Assembly: GCF_014269025.2 (NCBI RefSeq) | Contig: NZ_CP077094.1 | Coordinates: 2,604,001 to 2,668,000, forward strand | Direction of reading: 5' to 3' | Length of the DNA stretch: 64,000 nucleotides | DNA from: Pseudomonas promysalinigenes | GTDB lineage: Bacteria > Pseudomonadota > Gammaproteobacteria > Pseudomonadales > Pseudomonadaceae | In this document: positions 35,002 to 44,306 of the stretch, piece by piece | How the letters are laid out: the number at the start of each line of letters is the position of its first letter | Numbering within the stretch: the stretch's first letter is position 1 | Translations under genes and position numbers: made by a program | Notes under the pieces: generated by a model | What the model saw: the letters and a program-made list of their open reading frames with translations, nothing else | What the model was told of the DNA's origin: nothing | Database searches by the model: none

Positions 35002-37167
35002 ATGATCTTGTTTCAGGGTAAAAAAATTCTCAGCGCCATCTTCGATATGGATGGCACGATGTTCGACACCGAGCGCCTGCGGTTCAAGACGCTCAAACAG
35101 GCCTCACTGGAAATCTTTGGCCGGGCGCTAAGTGAGCAGACGCTCATCGGTTCGCTGGGTTTGAGTGCGAAGAAAGCCGAAGCCCTCGCCAAGGCCCACA
35201 ACGGCGAAGATTTCCCGTACGCACAGATTCGTCAGCGCGCCGATGAGCTGGAACTTGAGCATGTGCGCAATCATGGCGTACCGATCAAGGCAGGTTTGCT
35301 GGAAGTGCTCGAGCGGCTGCGCAAATCCGGCCTGACCATGGCCGTGGCCACCTCCAGCCGCCGCGCGATCGCCGAGGAATACTTGATCAATGCCAACGTG
35401 CTCAAGTACTTCGACATCACCGTCTGTGGCGATGAAGTCAGCCAAGGTAAACCTCACCCAGAGATATTCCTGCAAGCGGCGCGGGCACTCAATTGCGCGC
35501 CAGAGCAATGTTTCATGGTCGAGGACTCGGAAAACGGGCTGCTCTCGGCTATCCGCGCCGAAGGCCAGGCAATTCTGATCGAAGACATCAAACCACCCGC
35601 ACCTGAGGTCAAGGCAGGCGCACTCAAGGCCTACCGCAGCATGCACGCGTTTCTTGCCGACCTGAGCGAGTGCGTGCCCGACCTGGGTATGCCAGAACTG
35701 GCCGAGCCTTTCCCCACCTCGTTCAATCAGTTCCGGGTGGGGATTCATGGTTTCGGTGCTATTGGCGGCGGCTATCTCACTCAGGTATTTGCCCACTGGG
35801 ACGGCTACACGCGGCCTTGCGAGATCATCGCAGCGACCCGCTCGCCCATGCTCCGGGAGACCATTACCGCATTCGGCAGTTACAGCGTGCGCTATGGGGC
35901 CAGCGCGTTCGACCAGACCATCGAAAATGTGCGCATGATCGACATGGATGATGAGCAGGCGGTCATCCAGATGTACAACGATTCGGAAATCATAGGCTTG
36001 AGCCTGCCTGAGCAAGCTATCCAGCAACAGGCCGCGGTAATTGCCAAGGGCTTGCTGCAACGCTTCGAGCGGCGGGGCCGCGAACTGACCTTGCTGATCG
36101 TGCTGAACAAGATCGGCGGCGCAGCATTCGTACGGCGGCATGTGCAAACGCAGTTGGCAGCGCTCTGCGCTCCAGACATCGCCAGGCAGGTGCTGCTCAA
36201 GACGCATTTTGCCGAAACAGTGGTCAGCCGCATCGTGTCCAAGATCAGCAATGATGCGCTGGTTCGGCAATTGCGAATCAAGTCGCAGATGTTGCAGAAC
36301 AGCCTGGAGGACGAGCAAGAGCCGGCGCGCCCAACTGCTGAATATCAGCGCCTGATCAGCCGCTTCAGGCCCTTTGCCCAATCCAGCAATGCCATGAGCC
36401 AGCTGCATTTGGTGCTGTTCAACAGCGAGCCGGACATGCCACTGTATGTCGAACGCGGCGGCGACCTGCTGGAGCGGCTGCGGCAGGTGAAGACCGTCAA
36501 GGACATCACCCCGATTCAGATCATCAAGAACCGATTGTGGAACGGCCCCCATGCAATCATCGCTTGGTACGCCAGCCTGTTGGGGTACACCTGGGTCGGC
36601 CAGGGTATGGGTGATGACCGTGTCAGTGCCCTGGCGCAACGCCTTATCCACGATGAAGTGGCGCCCACGCTGGTGGCCGAGTACCCAGACTTGGCCGAAG
36701 TCGTTGCGCAGTTTGCCGATGTCTTTCTGGAGCGCTGCAAGCGCTCATTCAAAGACCCGTGCGCCCGTGTAGGGCGTGACCCGATGCGCAAACTGCAGCG
36801 TAACGAGCGAATCTTCAGCAGCATCGACTTGGCCAAAAAGCACGGCATTGCCACACCCGCCCTGGCTCAGGGGGCGGCACTGGCCATTCATTATGCGTTG
36901 CGCTGCAACTCGGCCAAGGACCGCGAGGCCCAGCGCATGAAGCAGTTGTACAACGCCAGCGGCGAACGGGTCGACGCGGTGCTGACCCATGATGGCGATT
37001 ACCACGGCAAGCCCTACCCTGGCCTGCATCCGGTTGAGGACGCGTCGATCATCGACATTATCGCCGACAGTTTCCATCGTTTGCAGCAGCGCGACAGCGC
37101 TCAGTGGGCTGCAGCACCTTCAGCGCCGGTGGCACAACGCAGTGCGCCCAATCACCAGCAACCTTGA
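35002..37167 (+). CDS. mtlD: Bifunctional mannitol-1-phosphate dehydrogenase/phosphatase
   Basis: A 721-residue two-enzyme fusion. Residues 1 to about 225 form a HAD phosphatase: FDMDGTMFD (nucleophile Asp15, acid/base Asp17), VATSSR (motif II), GKPHPEIF (Lys150) and EDSENG (motif IV). Residues about 245-690 form a mannitol dehydrogenase with a GFGAIGGGY dinucleotide loop and IKNRLWNGPHAI in the catalytic region. This is the arrangement of Acinetobacter MtlD, which reduces fructose-6-phosphate to mannitol-1-phosphate and then dephosphorylates it to mannitol as a compatible solute. The same role in osmotic stress is inferred. A convergent LysR gene follows. The last 20 or so residues are low-complexity. 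Confidence 0.9.
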   Translation: MILFQGKKILSAIFDMDGTMFDTERLRFKTLKQASLEIFGRALSEQTLIGSLGLSAKKAEALAKAHNGEDFPYAQIRQRADELELEHVRNHGVPIKAGLLEVLERLRKSGLTMAVATSSRRAIAEEYLINANVLKYFDITVCGDEVSQGKPHPEIFLQAARALNCAPEQCFMVEDSENGLLSAIRAEGQAILIEDIKPPAPEVKAGALKAYRSMHAFLADLSECVPDLGMPELAEPFPTSFNQFRVGIHGFGAIGGGYLTQVFAHWDGYTRPCEIIAATRSPMLRETITAFGSYSVRYGASAFDQTIENVRMIDMDDEQAVIQMYNDSEIIGLSLPEQAIQQQAAVIAKGLLQRFERRGRELTLLIVLNKIGGAAFVRRHVQTQLAALCAPDIARQVLLKTHFAETVVSRIVSKISNDALVRQLRIKSQMLQNSLEDEQEPARPTAEYQRLISRFRPFAQSSNAMSQLHLVLFNSEPDMPLYVERGGDLLERLRQVKTVKDITPIQIIKNRLWNGPHAIIAWYASLLGYTWVGQGMGDDRVSALAQRLIHDEVAPTLVAEYPDLAEVVAQFADVFLERCKRSFKDPCARVGRDPMRKLQRNERIFSSIDLAKKHGIATPALAQGAALAIHYALRCNSAKDREAQRMKQLYNASGERVDAVLTHDGDYHGKPYPGLHPVEDASIIDIIADSFHRLQQRDSAQWAAAPSAPVAQRSAPNHQQP

Positions 37168-37185
37168 TGCCTTGCAGAGGCGGGC

Positions 37186-38079
37186 TCAGTTTTCCGCTAC
37201 TTGGGCTCTGAGCCACGCCCTGACCGTGCTCAGCGCTTGAGGCTCGTGCATGCGGCGGGGCCACACGAGGTAAAAGGCTTGGTCCAGCCTCAGACACTGG
37301 GCAAACACCTGCACCAAGCGGCCGGCCGCGATGTCGGCCTTGACGAAAGCCAAGCTGGCCAGGGTGATGCCCTGCCCGCCGAGCGCGGCATCGATGGCCA
37401 AAGATGTCTGGTTGAAACGCACGGTTTTCGCAGTCGCTGGCGGGTGGCCTGGGAATAAGGCCGCGCTGAACGCTGGCCAGAAATCGTGCCCGTCATGCAG
37501 GGCCACATACCCCTGCAATGCGGTGAAGGTGTCGGGCTTACCCCGCTCAGCCAGCAACCCTGGGCTGGCCACTGCAACGATGCTCTGGTCCATCAACCGT
37601 TCGACGTTCAACCCGCCACCAAATGGCGGTTGGCCGTACCGCACGGCGATATCAACGCCATCGGTGTGAAAATGTGAGAGTCGGTCGGTGGCCAGTAAGC
37701 GCAAGTCAATGTCGGGATGGGCCTCGGCGAAGTGACCGAGCCGTGGAATCAGCCACTTGGAGGCAAACGATGGCGTCACGCTGACCGTAACCTGAGATGG
37801 CGTCGGACGCAGCAGACGGGTGGCGTCGTCGATCATCCCCAGCGCGCTACGAATGCTCGCAGCATAGCTACGCCCGGCATCGGTCAAGCCTACGCCCCGT
37901 GGCAGGCGCTCGAACAGGCGAACTTGCAAGCTCGCCTCCAAGCCGCGCACCTGCTGGGCCACAGCTGCCTGCGTAACGCCCAGTTCCTCTGCGGCGAGGC
38001 GAAAGTTCAGTTGACGCGCCACCACTTCGAACACGCGCAGCGCATTGAGTGAAGGCAACCCAGGGAAGCCTGCAGGCAT
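37186..38079 (-). CDS. LysR-family regulator (GcvA-like)
   Basis: A 297-residue LysR regulator. It begins LPSLNALRVFEVVARQLNF with the helix-turn-helix AAEELGVTQAAVAQQVRGLE, the pattern of the GcvA/AmpR subgroup, and continues with an effector domain containing VTPSFASKWLIPRLGHF. The start at 38079 fits the family; the frame runs back to 38184 but the extra residues have no similarity to LysR proteins. It converges with mtlD with 18 bp between stops, so its target is not obvious from context; mtlD is transcribed toward it. Confidence 0.88.
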   Translation of the reverse strand: MPAGFPGLPSLNALRVFEVVARQLNFRLAAEELGVTQAAVAQQVRGLEASLQVRLFERLPRGVGLTDAGRSYAASIRSALGMIDDATRLLRPTPSQVTVSVTPSFASKWLIPRLGHFAEAHPDIDLRLLATDRLSHFHTDGVDIAVRYGQPPFGGGLNVERLMDQSIVAVASPGLLAERGKPDTFTALQGYVALHDGHDFWPAFSAALFPGHPPATAKTVRFNQTSLAIDAALGGQGITLASLAFVKADIAAGRLVQVFAQCLRLDQAFYLVWPRRMHEPQALSTVRAWLRAQVAEN

Positions 38080-38247
38080 GGTAAGGATTTCAATCGGCCA
38101 AGGTCTGCCGAGGCTACCGCTATCACTGGCTGTTTGGAAGCAGCCTTGTTGCCCCTGCGGAGGTGCCCTATGGATGCGGGTCAAAGGCCAATGGGGCTAG
38201 CCACGATGTACAATGCAGCGACCTTTGCTGCACGTCAGAGATGGACG

Positions 38248-38421
38248 ATGAACCGCCAGAAGAAACTCAAACAATTGCTCAAGGCTCACCAGAAAAAGGC
38301 CAATGCCAAGCTGGCCCCCAAAAGCAACAAACCCAAATACATCAGCAAGGCCGACCGGCTGAAACTGCAGGCCGACACCATTGACGGGGCTGGCACCGAT
38401 AGCCTGGCCGAGCAAGGCTAG
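38248..38421 (+). CDS. DUF2986 small basic protein
   Basis: A 57-residue, lysine-rich protein beginning MNRQKKLKQLLKAHQKKAN and containing KSNKPKYISKADR, which matches the short DUF2986 family. It is probably cytoplasmic, with a charge suggestive of RNA or ribosome binding, but no role is known. The longer in-frame extension from 38134 overlaps the divergent LysR start and is unlike the family, so 38248 is preferred. Confidence 0.78.
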   Translation: MNRQKKLKQLLKAHQKKANAKLAPKSNKPKYISKADRLKLQADTIDGAGTDSLAEQG

Positions 38422-38503
38422 CTACTAAGGATGCCTGGATTGCCCTTGCTAGGTGAACCTGCGCCTGTAGCGATTGCTTACGGCCTGAGCGAACGCGGCA
38501 GAT

Positions 38504-38704
38504 TCACTCGCTGCCCTGACGCTTGGCGGTCTTTTTGGCAATGGCCTTCATTCGCGCGGCAGCTCGCTGCACGGTAGCCATTTTCTCCGGGCGTTTCATG
38601 CCGCGCCACTTACGGATTTCTTCGCGGGTGCGACCACAGCTCACACACAGCTCGCTGTTGAGCTGGCAAAGCGAAACGCAGGGGTTTTCGATGTCTTTAG
38701 CCAT
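38504..38704 (-). CDS. DUF1289 cysteine-motif protein
   Basis: A 66-residue protein with four closely placed cysteines (NPCVSLCQLNSELCVSCGR) followed by TREEIRKWRGMK, the DUF1289 hallmark. The four cysteines could bind zinc or an iron-sulfur cluster; the function is unknown. GGAG lies six bases before the ATG at 38704, and the frame upstream of this lacks family similarity. It is upstream of, and on the same strand as, nothing close, so it is likely monocistronic. Confidence 0.85.
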   Translation of the reverse strand: MAKDIENPCVSLCQLNSELCVSCGRTREEIRKWRGMKRPEKMATVQRAAARMKAIAKKTAKRQGSE

Positions 38705-38768
38705 GGCAGGCTCCGATTGCGGGCGCGGATCATACCTTGAATGAGACCGCACCCATACCCTTTGCCAT

Positions 38769-40934
38769 TCATGCTAGAGCAGCGCGCCTACTGTCGCTGC
38801 TGACCTCGAACTGCCCCACTAGCTTCTGCAACTTACCGGCATTGACCCTCACCGTCTCTGCACTGCTCTGTAGTACCACGGTTGTCTGGCGCATCTGGTC
38901 GGAGGACTGGTTCACCTGCTCGATGGTCTTGCCGTATTGCACACTGCGCCGATTCAACTGCTGAATGATTGCGAACATCGCCTCGACCGCCTGGTGCAAT
39001 TGCACGTTCTCCGATGACGCATCTTCAGCCAGGCGCAGGCTGTGATCGACATCGCTTACCCCGTGCTCCATGTAGCTCACAGCCTGCTGCGTTTCTTCCT
39101 GCAGCCCACCGACCATGTGCCTTATGTCGTCGGCCGCACGCGATGTCCGCGCCGCCAGGCTGCGCACCTCGTCGGCCACCACCGCGAAGCCCCGGCCGTG
39201 CTCGCCAGCGCGTGCGGCCTCTATGGCCGCGTTGAGCGCCAGCAGGTTGGTCTGATGGGTGATATCACTGATCAACCCGGTGATAGTCCCAATTTGGCCC
39301 ATACGGTTGTCCAGCGACTGCACGCTCGCTGAGGATTGTGCGACCACATCGCGAATCGACTGCGTACCGGCCTGCACCGCCTGGAAGTCCTCACGGGCCC
39401 GGGTGACCACCTCATCCATGGCTTGTTTCATCTGTTCGGCGCTGACCGAAGCCTGCTGTAACTCGCCCAGTTGTTCTTCCATGATGATCATCATCTGGTG
39501 CAGCGACTCGCAGACATCAGCGCAGGTCATGCTCGCCTCATGGCTGCGGCCCAGCATCATCCGGTTAGTGGACCCCACTGTGCGGCTAGCCTTCACCACT
39601 TGCCCGACCACCGCATCCAGGCGGTCGATGAAACTGTTGATCCAACGCGCCATATCGCCGGTTTCATCATTGGCCAGGGCTTGTGGATCCAGACGCTGGC
39701 GTAGATTACCTTCACCTTCGGCAATGGTACGTAGTACACCGCTCATGCCATTGAGCCGCGCAGCCAAGCGTTTGGGCCCCAGAGCACTGAATGTCAGCGT
39801 GGCGATGAGCATGCCCAGGGCCGCAATGGCATCGTTCCACCCCTGGGGCAGCCCGGCGTAATGCTGAACCAGAAAGTTGCAGCCAAATAGGCCAGCCATA
39901 ATCGCCACATAGGGCTTCATCAGCCCGTAACTGAGCGAGCGTCTGCGGTACACCTCCTCAAGGTCGGCTTCACACATCATGCCCCAGCGGTCGGGTGAGC
40001 CAGGCAGCTGGAAGGTAACGCCTTTGCCTACCACCGGCACATGCCGATAGTCCGAGTAGCCTGGGTAAGTCACGAACAGGTTGGCGCCATGGCGAATGGT
40101 TTCCCGCACGCCGGGGTGCAATTGGCCAGTCGATGGGTCGGTAAAGCGCAGCTCAAGCTCGGTATGACGGCGGACCTGCACCGTACTCCATGGAGTACGC
40201 ACGCCGCCCTTGAGGTTCTCGCCATGGGTGAAGGTGCCATCCTCGAAACGCGAGCGCGACAACGCAGTGCCTGGCTCGATGGTTGGGTCAAAACGTGCTT
40301 GGGCCATGAACAAATAGTTGTCGCCAGATTCGGCGTATATATGCCCGGCTTCACGCTGGATGAGATCGCCGAGCACATCGTTGGGCACACGGCCGCAAAG
40401 GCAGCCTACGGTGGTACCACCGCGTTGGATCGGTTGATAGAACATTAACGTGACTTCATCGTGAAAGCGTGAGGAAGACGGCCCGATTTGCAACGTCAAC
40501 GGGTCGCTGTACGGCCCGTGCAGGAAAGGCGCCTTCAAGCCTTCGGCCAAGGCATCAAGCTGTGCGCTTTTCGAGTTGCCGCGCCCATCCCAGGTAGACA
40601 CCATCACATCACCCGTCAGGTCCACCACACACAGCTCGGAAAAATCTTCAGCCTGGGCCAGCTTGTCCACTAGTAGCGCGCGGTCGGCCTGCGTGGAGCT
40701 CTGCGCTAATTGCTGCGCCAGCTCTGCCAGGTGCTCCCACTGCTCACTGGCCCAGTTGTGCAGCAACTTTACGCGGGTCTGTGCAATTGCCTCGAAGGTC
40801 TGTTCGATTACTGGGTAATGCGTGCGGTTGAGCCGGCAAGCCCAGGCCATCTTGAGCTTGCCCGCACTACCGAACCACGGCAACCAACGTTTTTCTTTAG
40901 AAGACAACTGCATGGAACGGCTTGAAAGCGACAT
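38769..40934 (-). CDS. Methyl-accepting chemotaxis protein with cytoplasmic-facing Cache-like domain
   Basis: A protein of about 721 residues. The first 340 residues contain a Cache-like sensor (FSELCVVDLTGDVMVSTWDGRG, CLCGRVPNDVLGDLIQREAGHIYAESGDNYLFMAQ) but no preceding hydrophobic helix. Two hydrophobic segments follow (YVAIMAGLFGCNFLVQHY and AIAALGMLIATLTFSAL), then a HAMP-like region and the signalling coil with [32 protein letters not shown]. If the pair of helices forms a membrane hairpin, both the sensor and signalling parts are cytoplasmic, as in Aer. The start at 40934 is one of several ATGs; longer alternatives (to 40988) add no hydrophobic segment either. Confidence 0.85.
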   Translation of the reverse strand: MSLSSRSMQLSSKEKRWLPWFGSAGKLKMAWACRLNRTHYPVIEQTFEAIAQTRVKLLHNWASEQWEHLAELAQQLAQSSTQADRALLVDKLAQAEDFSELCVVDLTGDVMVSTWDGRGNSKSAQLDALAEGLKAPFLHGPYSDPLTLQIGPSSSRFHDEVTLMFYQPIQRGGTTVGCLCGRVPNDVLGDLIQREAGHIYAESGDNYLFMAQARFDPTIEPGTALSRSRFEDGTFTHGENLKGGVRTPWSTVQVRRHTELELRFTDPSTGQLHPGVRETIRHGANLFVTYPGYSDYRHVPVVGKGVTFQLPGSPDRWGMMCEADLEEVYRRRSLSYGLMKPYVAIMAGLFGCNFLVQHYAGLPQGWNDAIAALGMLIATLTFSALGPKRLAARLNGMSGVLRTIAEGEGNLRQRLDPQALANDETGDMARWINSFIDRLDAVVGQVVKASRTVGSTNRMMLGRSHEASMTCADVCESLHQMMIIMEEQLGELQQASVSAEQMKQAMDEVVTRAREDFQAVQAGTQSIRDVVAQSSASVQSLDNRMGQIGTITGLISDITHQTNLLALNAAIEAARAGEHGRGFAVVADEVRSLAARTSRAADDIRHMVGGLQEETQQAVSYMEHGVSDVDHSLRLAEDASSENVQLHQAVEAMFAIIQQLNRRSVQYGKTIEQVNQSSDQMRQTTVVLQSSAETVRVNAGKLQKLVGQFEVSSDSRRAALA

Positions 40935-41178
40935 TTTATTCACCACATGCGACATCATATGGCCAAGTGATAGCAATTTGTACGCCAACTCGTATGCAAG
41001 CTAACGATCTGGCATTAACGGTCCTTGGACCCCACGCTCGAGCACCAACTCGGTGCGCATTGCTCGATATGCACCGTCAGTGGGCCCCCTGCCGGCAAGA
41101 TAATTTTCACACCCACTTCACTGAGGGGCCACAACACCGAAGATAAGGTGCTGCCAGCCTTATCCTTGGAGTGACAGC

Positions 41179-41853
41179 ATGCTGGAACATGTAATCGCGT
41201 TACCCCTACGCAGGCTGCACCTTAAAAGTCGCAAGCTGCCGATCATCTGGCTGCTTGCCATGCTGGTGGCAGCGTCCGCACTGGGCCTCATGCATGGCTT
41301 GCCCTCCCGCGTCACCAACCTGGGTAGCTCGCAAGCCCTGCCCGAGGGTATCCGTAGCGCTTGGAACAGCGGCGATATGATCCTTCTGGTTCGCCATGCC
41401 GAACGCTGCGACCGCTCCAATCATGCCTGCCTGAGCGACTCTGCCGGCATTACCGTGGACGGCAGCCGGGCCTCTGCTACGGTCGGTGACGGTATACGCC
41501 ATTTGGGCCTGGTCGGTGCCGACATCTTCACCAGCCCCGAAGCGCGCACCCAGCAGACCGCCTCGTTCGCCTTCGGCAAAGCTGTCGAAACTCAACAGTG
41601 GCTGGCGCGCTGCGACAGCAGCTTTGCCGATGCCGTGTTGGCTCATAAAAGAGAGGGGCATAACCTGGTGCTGGTCACCCACAGCGGCTGTATCGACCAC
41701 CTGGAGCGTAAGTTTGGCGTAGCCGGTGGCGAACGCTCTGCTGGCTATGCCAGTACCCTATTCGTCAGCAGTTCAACCCATGGCAAAGCTCACTTGCTCG
41801 GGCAGCTCAATGCCAATCAGTGGCCAGCATTCACCAGCCACGCAGGGAGCTAG
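41179..41853 (+). CDS. Histidine phosphatase family protein (PmrG/Ais-like)
   Basis: A 224-residue protein with an N-terminal signal anchor (IIWLLAMLVAASALGLMHG) and a histidine phosphatase domain. LLVRHAERCDR carries the phospho-accepting histidine near residue 75, and VTHSGCID has the second histidine. The HACLSD and GIRHLGLVGADIFTSPEARTQQT segments resemble PmrG/Ais, which removes heptose phosphates from lipopolysaccharide in the periplasm. It is followed two bases later by a PAP2 phosphatase gene, so the two are co-translated. A periplasmic lipopolysaccharide-phosphate role is likely but not proven. Confidence 0.82.
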   Translation: MLEHVIALPLRRLHLKSRKLPIIWLLAMLVAASALGLMHGLPSRVTNLGSSQALPEGIRSAWNSGDMILLVRHAERCDRSNHACLSDSAGITVDGSRASATVGDGIRHLGLVGADIFTSPEARTQQTASFAFGKAVETQQWLARCDSSFADAVLAHKREGHNLVLVTHSGCIDHLERKFGVAGGERSAGYASTLFVSSSTHGKAHLLGQLNANQWPAFTSHAGS

Positions 41854-41855
41854 GC

Positions 41856-42713
41856 ATGCCTGCATCATCGATAACCAAGTTTTACTTCCACAACCTGGTC
41901 GTACCACTTCTGCTGGCAGCGGTTGTGTTCTTGATGTTCGATCTTACCGAACTGGATCGCTGGATCAGCAATCTGCTCCTCGACCCCGCCACCGGCCAGT
42001 TTTCACTGCTGCATGACCCGGCGTTCGAGAAACTGACGCATAAATGGCCACGCATCCTGCCGAACTGGACTGGCGAAGCGGCAATCGTCGGATCACTGCT
42101 GTCGTTCATCGGGCCATGCCTGGCAAAGCATCCCGATGCATTGATCACCCGCGGCCTGGATGCCAGCAGAGTCACCCCGGCTCTGCGCTTCACCAGCGCG
42201 CACCGTCGTGATTTTCTGTTCGTGGTGGCCGCGTTCGCTTTGAGCACAACCGTGATTCATTACCTCAAGAGCCATACCGGCGTGTACTGCCCGGTGGAAA
42301 CTACGCTCTACGGCGGCGCCGAAGCGCGCGTTGAATGGTACGAGAACTTGCGCTGGTTCAGTAAGGCTGGCGAAGGTCGCTGTTGGCCTGGCGGCCACGC
42401 GTCCAGCGGTTTCACTTTGCTGGCACTGTACTTCGTGGCCCTGCGCCACCGGTGGCAACACGCACGCAAGCTGCTGGTGGGCATTTTGCTGATCGGCTTC
42501 GTCTACGGCACCACCCGCGTGCTACAGGGCTGGCACTATATGTCGCACACGTTCTGGGCCGGGATATTCGTATGGTTGACCACCTGGGCCACTGCCCTGG
42601 CTTTCTATGGGCGTGAGGCGCTGCAAGCCCCGCGCAGACAAGGCGACGCTAGATGCCTATGCTTGAGCACTCACCTTTCCCAGGAGCAGCGGCATGACGA
42701 CATCCGACGATGA
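41856..42713 (+). CDS. PAP2-family membrane phosphatase
   Basis: A 285-residue integral membrane phosphatase with about six helices. Catalytic elements of the PAP2 family are present in variant form: CWPGGHASSGF (active-site histidine of the PSGH motif) and RVLQGWHYMSHTFWAG (second histidine with a SHT replacement of the common SDV). Proteins of this subgroup dephosphorylate lipid A, undecaprenyl pyrophosphate or other lipid phosphates on the periplasmic side. AGGGAG lies just before the ATG at 41856, two bases after the upstream stop. The gene overlaps the methyltransferase by 20 bp. Confidence 0.85.
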   Translation: MPASSITKFYFHNLVVPLLLAAVVFLMFDLTELDRWISNLLLDPATGQFSLLHDPAFEKLTHKWPRILPNWTGEAAIVGSLLSFIGPCLAKHPDALITRGLDASRVTPALRFTSAHRRDFLFVVAAFALSTTVIHYLKSHTGVYCPVETTLYGGAEARVEWYENLRWFSKAGEGRCWPGGHASSGFTLLALYFVALRHRWQHARKLLVGILLIGFVYGTTRVLQGWHYMSHTFWAGIFVWLTTWATALAFYGREALQAPRRQGDARCLCLSTHLSQEQRHDDIRR

Positions 42714-43356
42714 CGTGTTGAGCAGCTGGCAACTGAACGCCAGTGCCTGGATAGACGCAGTGCGCGGCGGCGTCATCCAGAGCCGGCTGCAAGTCACCGA
42801 CCAGGCAGTGCTGCTGGCGATTCTTGGGCGTCAGCCTGAGCGAGTACTGGACCTTGGCTGCGGTGAAGGCTGGTTACTCAGGGCATTGGCTGACCGCGGT
42901 ATCGAGGCGGTCGGGGTAGAGGGTGATGCAGGGCTGGTGGAAGCTTCGCGGGCCGCTGGGTCTGCGCAGGTGTACCACGCCAGCTATGGGCAGATAGCTG
43001 CCGCAGAGGTGGATATCGGAGCCGAATACGATCTGATTTGTGCCAACTTCGCGCTGCTGCAACAAGACGTTATCCCGCTGTTGGCGGCGACCAAAGAACT
43101 GCTGGTGCCTGGTGGGGCCTTGGTCATCCAGACTACGCACCCCTGGTGCGTGGCGAGCGATAACTATCAGGACGGCTGGCGCGTGGAAACTTTTGCAGGC
43201 TTTGCTGGCAACTGGCAGCCCATGCCGTGGTACTACCGGACGTTGGCCAGCTGGCTCAATGCGTTGCACATGGCGGGCTTCAGGCTGTTGAGCCTACAAG
43301 AGCCACAGCACCCGCAAAGCGCAGTGCCACAGTCGTTGCTGATGATAGCGGACTAA
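42694..43356 (+). CDS. Class I SAM-dependent methyltransferase
   Basis: A 220-residue Rossmann methyltransferase. Motif I is VLDLGCGEGWLLRALADRG followed by AVGVEGD (acidic residue for the SAM ribose), then YDLICANFALL and LVPGGALVIQTTHPW. The substrate is not predictable. It overlaps the PAP2 gene by 20 bp and shares its ribosome binding site AGGAG within that gene's coding end, so it belongs to the three-gene operon. A link to envelope lipid chemistry is suggested only by this context. Confidence 0.85.
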   Translation: MTTSDDDVLSSWQLNASAWIDAVRGGVIQSRLQVTDQAVLLAILGRQPERVLDLGCGEGWLLRALADRGIEAVGVEGDAGLVEASRAAGSAQVYHASYGQIAAAEVDIGAEYDLICANFALLQQDVIPLLAATKELLVPGGALVIQTTHPWCVASDNYQDGWRVETFAGFAGNWQPMPWYYRTLASWLNALHMAGFRLLSLQEPQHPQSAVPQSLLMIAD

Positions 43357-43427
43357 CAGCCCTGCATGGCTCGGAGCAACTGGGTTGGGCGCCCGGTGCC
43401 CGCGAAAGCCGCAGGTGCAGCAACCCA

Positions 43428-44306
43428 TCAACGTTGGGCGGTGCTCTGGGCCGCGGGTGGCGTCAGTTGCAACACGCGGTCGCGGCCGCCTTCGGCCAGC
43501 AGGTAACCCCCTTTGCCATCTGCGACGATCGACTGCGGCGCCTTGAGGAAGGTCAATACCACGTGCTGAATACCCTTCGCATCCACACGTAAGAGGCGTG
43601 CGCGGTGAGTGTTGTCTTCACTGATCCACAAGCCCCGCTCGTCACACATCAGAAACGTAGGGTGACTCAGCCCCTGCACCACTACTGGGTCCCTACCGTC
43701 GTCGGCCAAGGCGCGCACGTTGCCACTGCCTTTTTCTGTATACAACAAGCGGCCATCGGCACAGCGAGTCAGCCCTTCGGCTTCGGTCAACCCCGCTCGT
43801 AACACGTCAAGCTTGCCGCTTGCCCAGTCGTAGCGCATCAGCCGGCCGTTGCCCTTGCGATCTTCGACTGCGTAAAGATGGTCACCATCGTTCCACAAGC
43901 CCTGCACACTTTCACCATCGAACAGCTCGGTGAGCTGCCCATCGCGCGACAGGCTCACCGGCGCGCGCCCGCCCTCCTGGCTGAACACCCAGCCACCTTT
44001 CACCGCGGCCATGCCGTCGGGCTTGGAAAGGTTATCGATCAGTACGACGCGGTCACCGCTGGCAGTGATTTTCAGAATGCTGCCTTTGCTGTCATCCAGT
44101 TCGCGGCTCACCAGCAGGCTGCCATCGGCCTGAGGCAGTAATGAGGCGGCCTTAGCCACATCGCGGTGCAGCACCTGGACCTGCCAGCCATCGGCAGCCT
44201 GCACGGGGTAGAAAGACTGCCAGGCGAAAAAGCCCAAGGTGGCGACAATTAGGCAGGTGGTAGCAGTGAGCGCGATACGAACGCTGCGCCGACGCAGGAT
44301 GGGCAT
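43428..44306 (-). CDS. Secreted or membrane-anchored six-bladed beta-propeller protein
   Basis: A 292-residue protein with an N-terminal hydrophobic segment (IALTATTCLIVATLGFFAWQ, probable signal anchor) and a series of NHL/SMP-30-like propeller repeats (LLVSRELDDSKGSILKI, LYAVEDRKGNGRLMRYD, GLWISEDNTHRARLLRVD, SIVADGKGGYLLAEGG). It faces the periplasm. SMP-30 members are lactonases or sugar dehydrogenase relatives, but the metal ligands of that family cannot be confirmed here. The gene is monocistronic and divergent from the sulfonate-type binding protein gene. Confidence 0.75.
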   Translation of the reverse strand: MPILRRRSVRIALTATTCLIVATLGFFAWQSFYPVQAADGWQVQVLHRDVAKAASLLPQADGSLLVSRELDDSKGSILKITASGDRVVLIDNLSKPDGMAAVKGGWVFSQEGGRAPVSLSRDGQLTELFDGESVQGLWNDGDHLYAVEDRKGNGRLMRYDWASGKLDVLRAGLTEAEGLTRCADGRLLYTEKGSGNVRALADDGRDPVVVQGLSHPTFLMCDERGLWISEDNTHRARLLRVDAKGIQHVVLTFLKAPQSIVADGKGGYLLAEGGRDRVLQLTPPAAQSTAQR

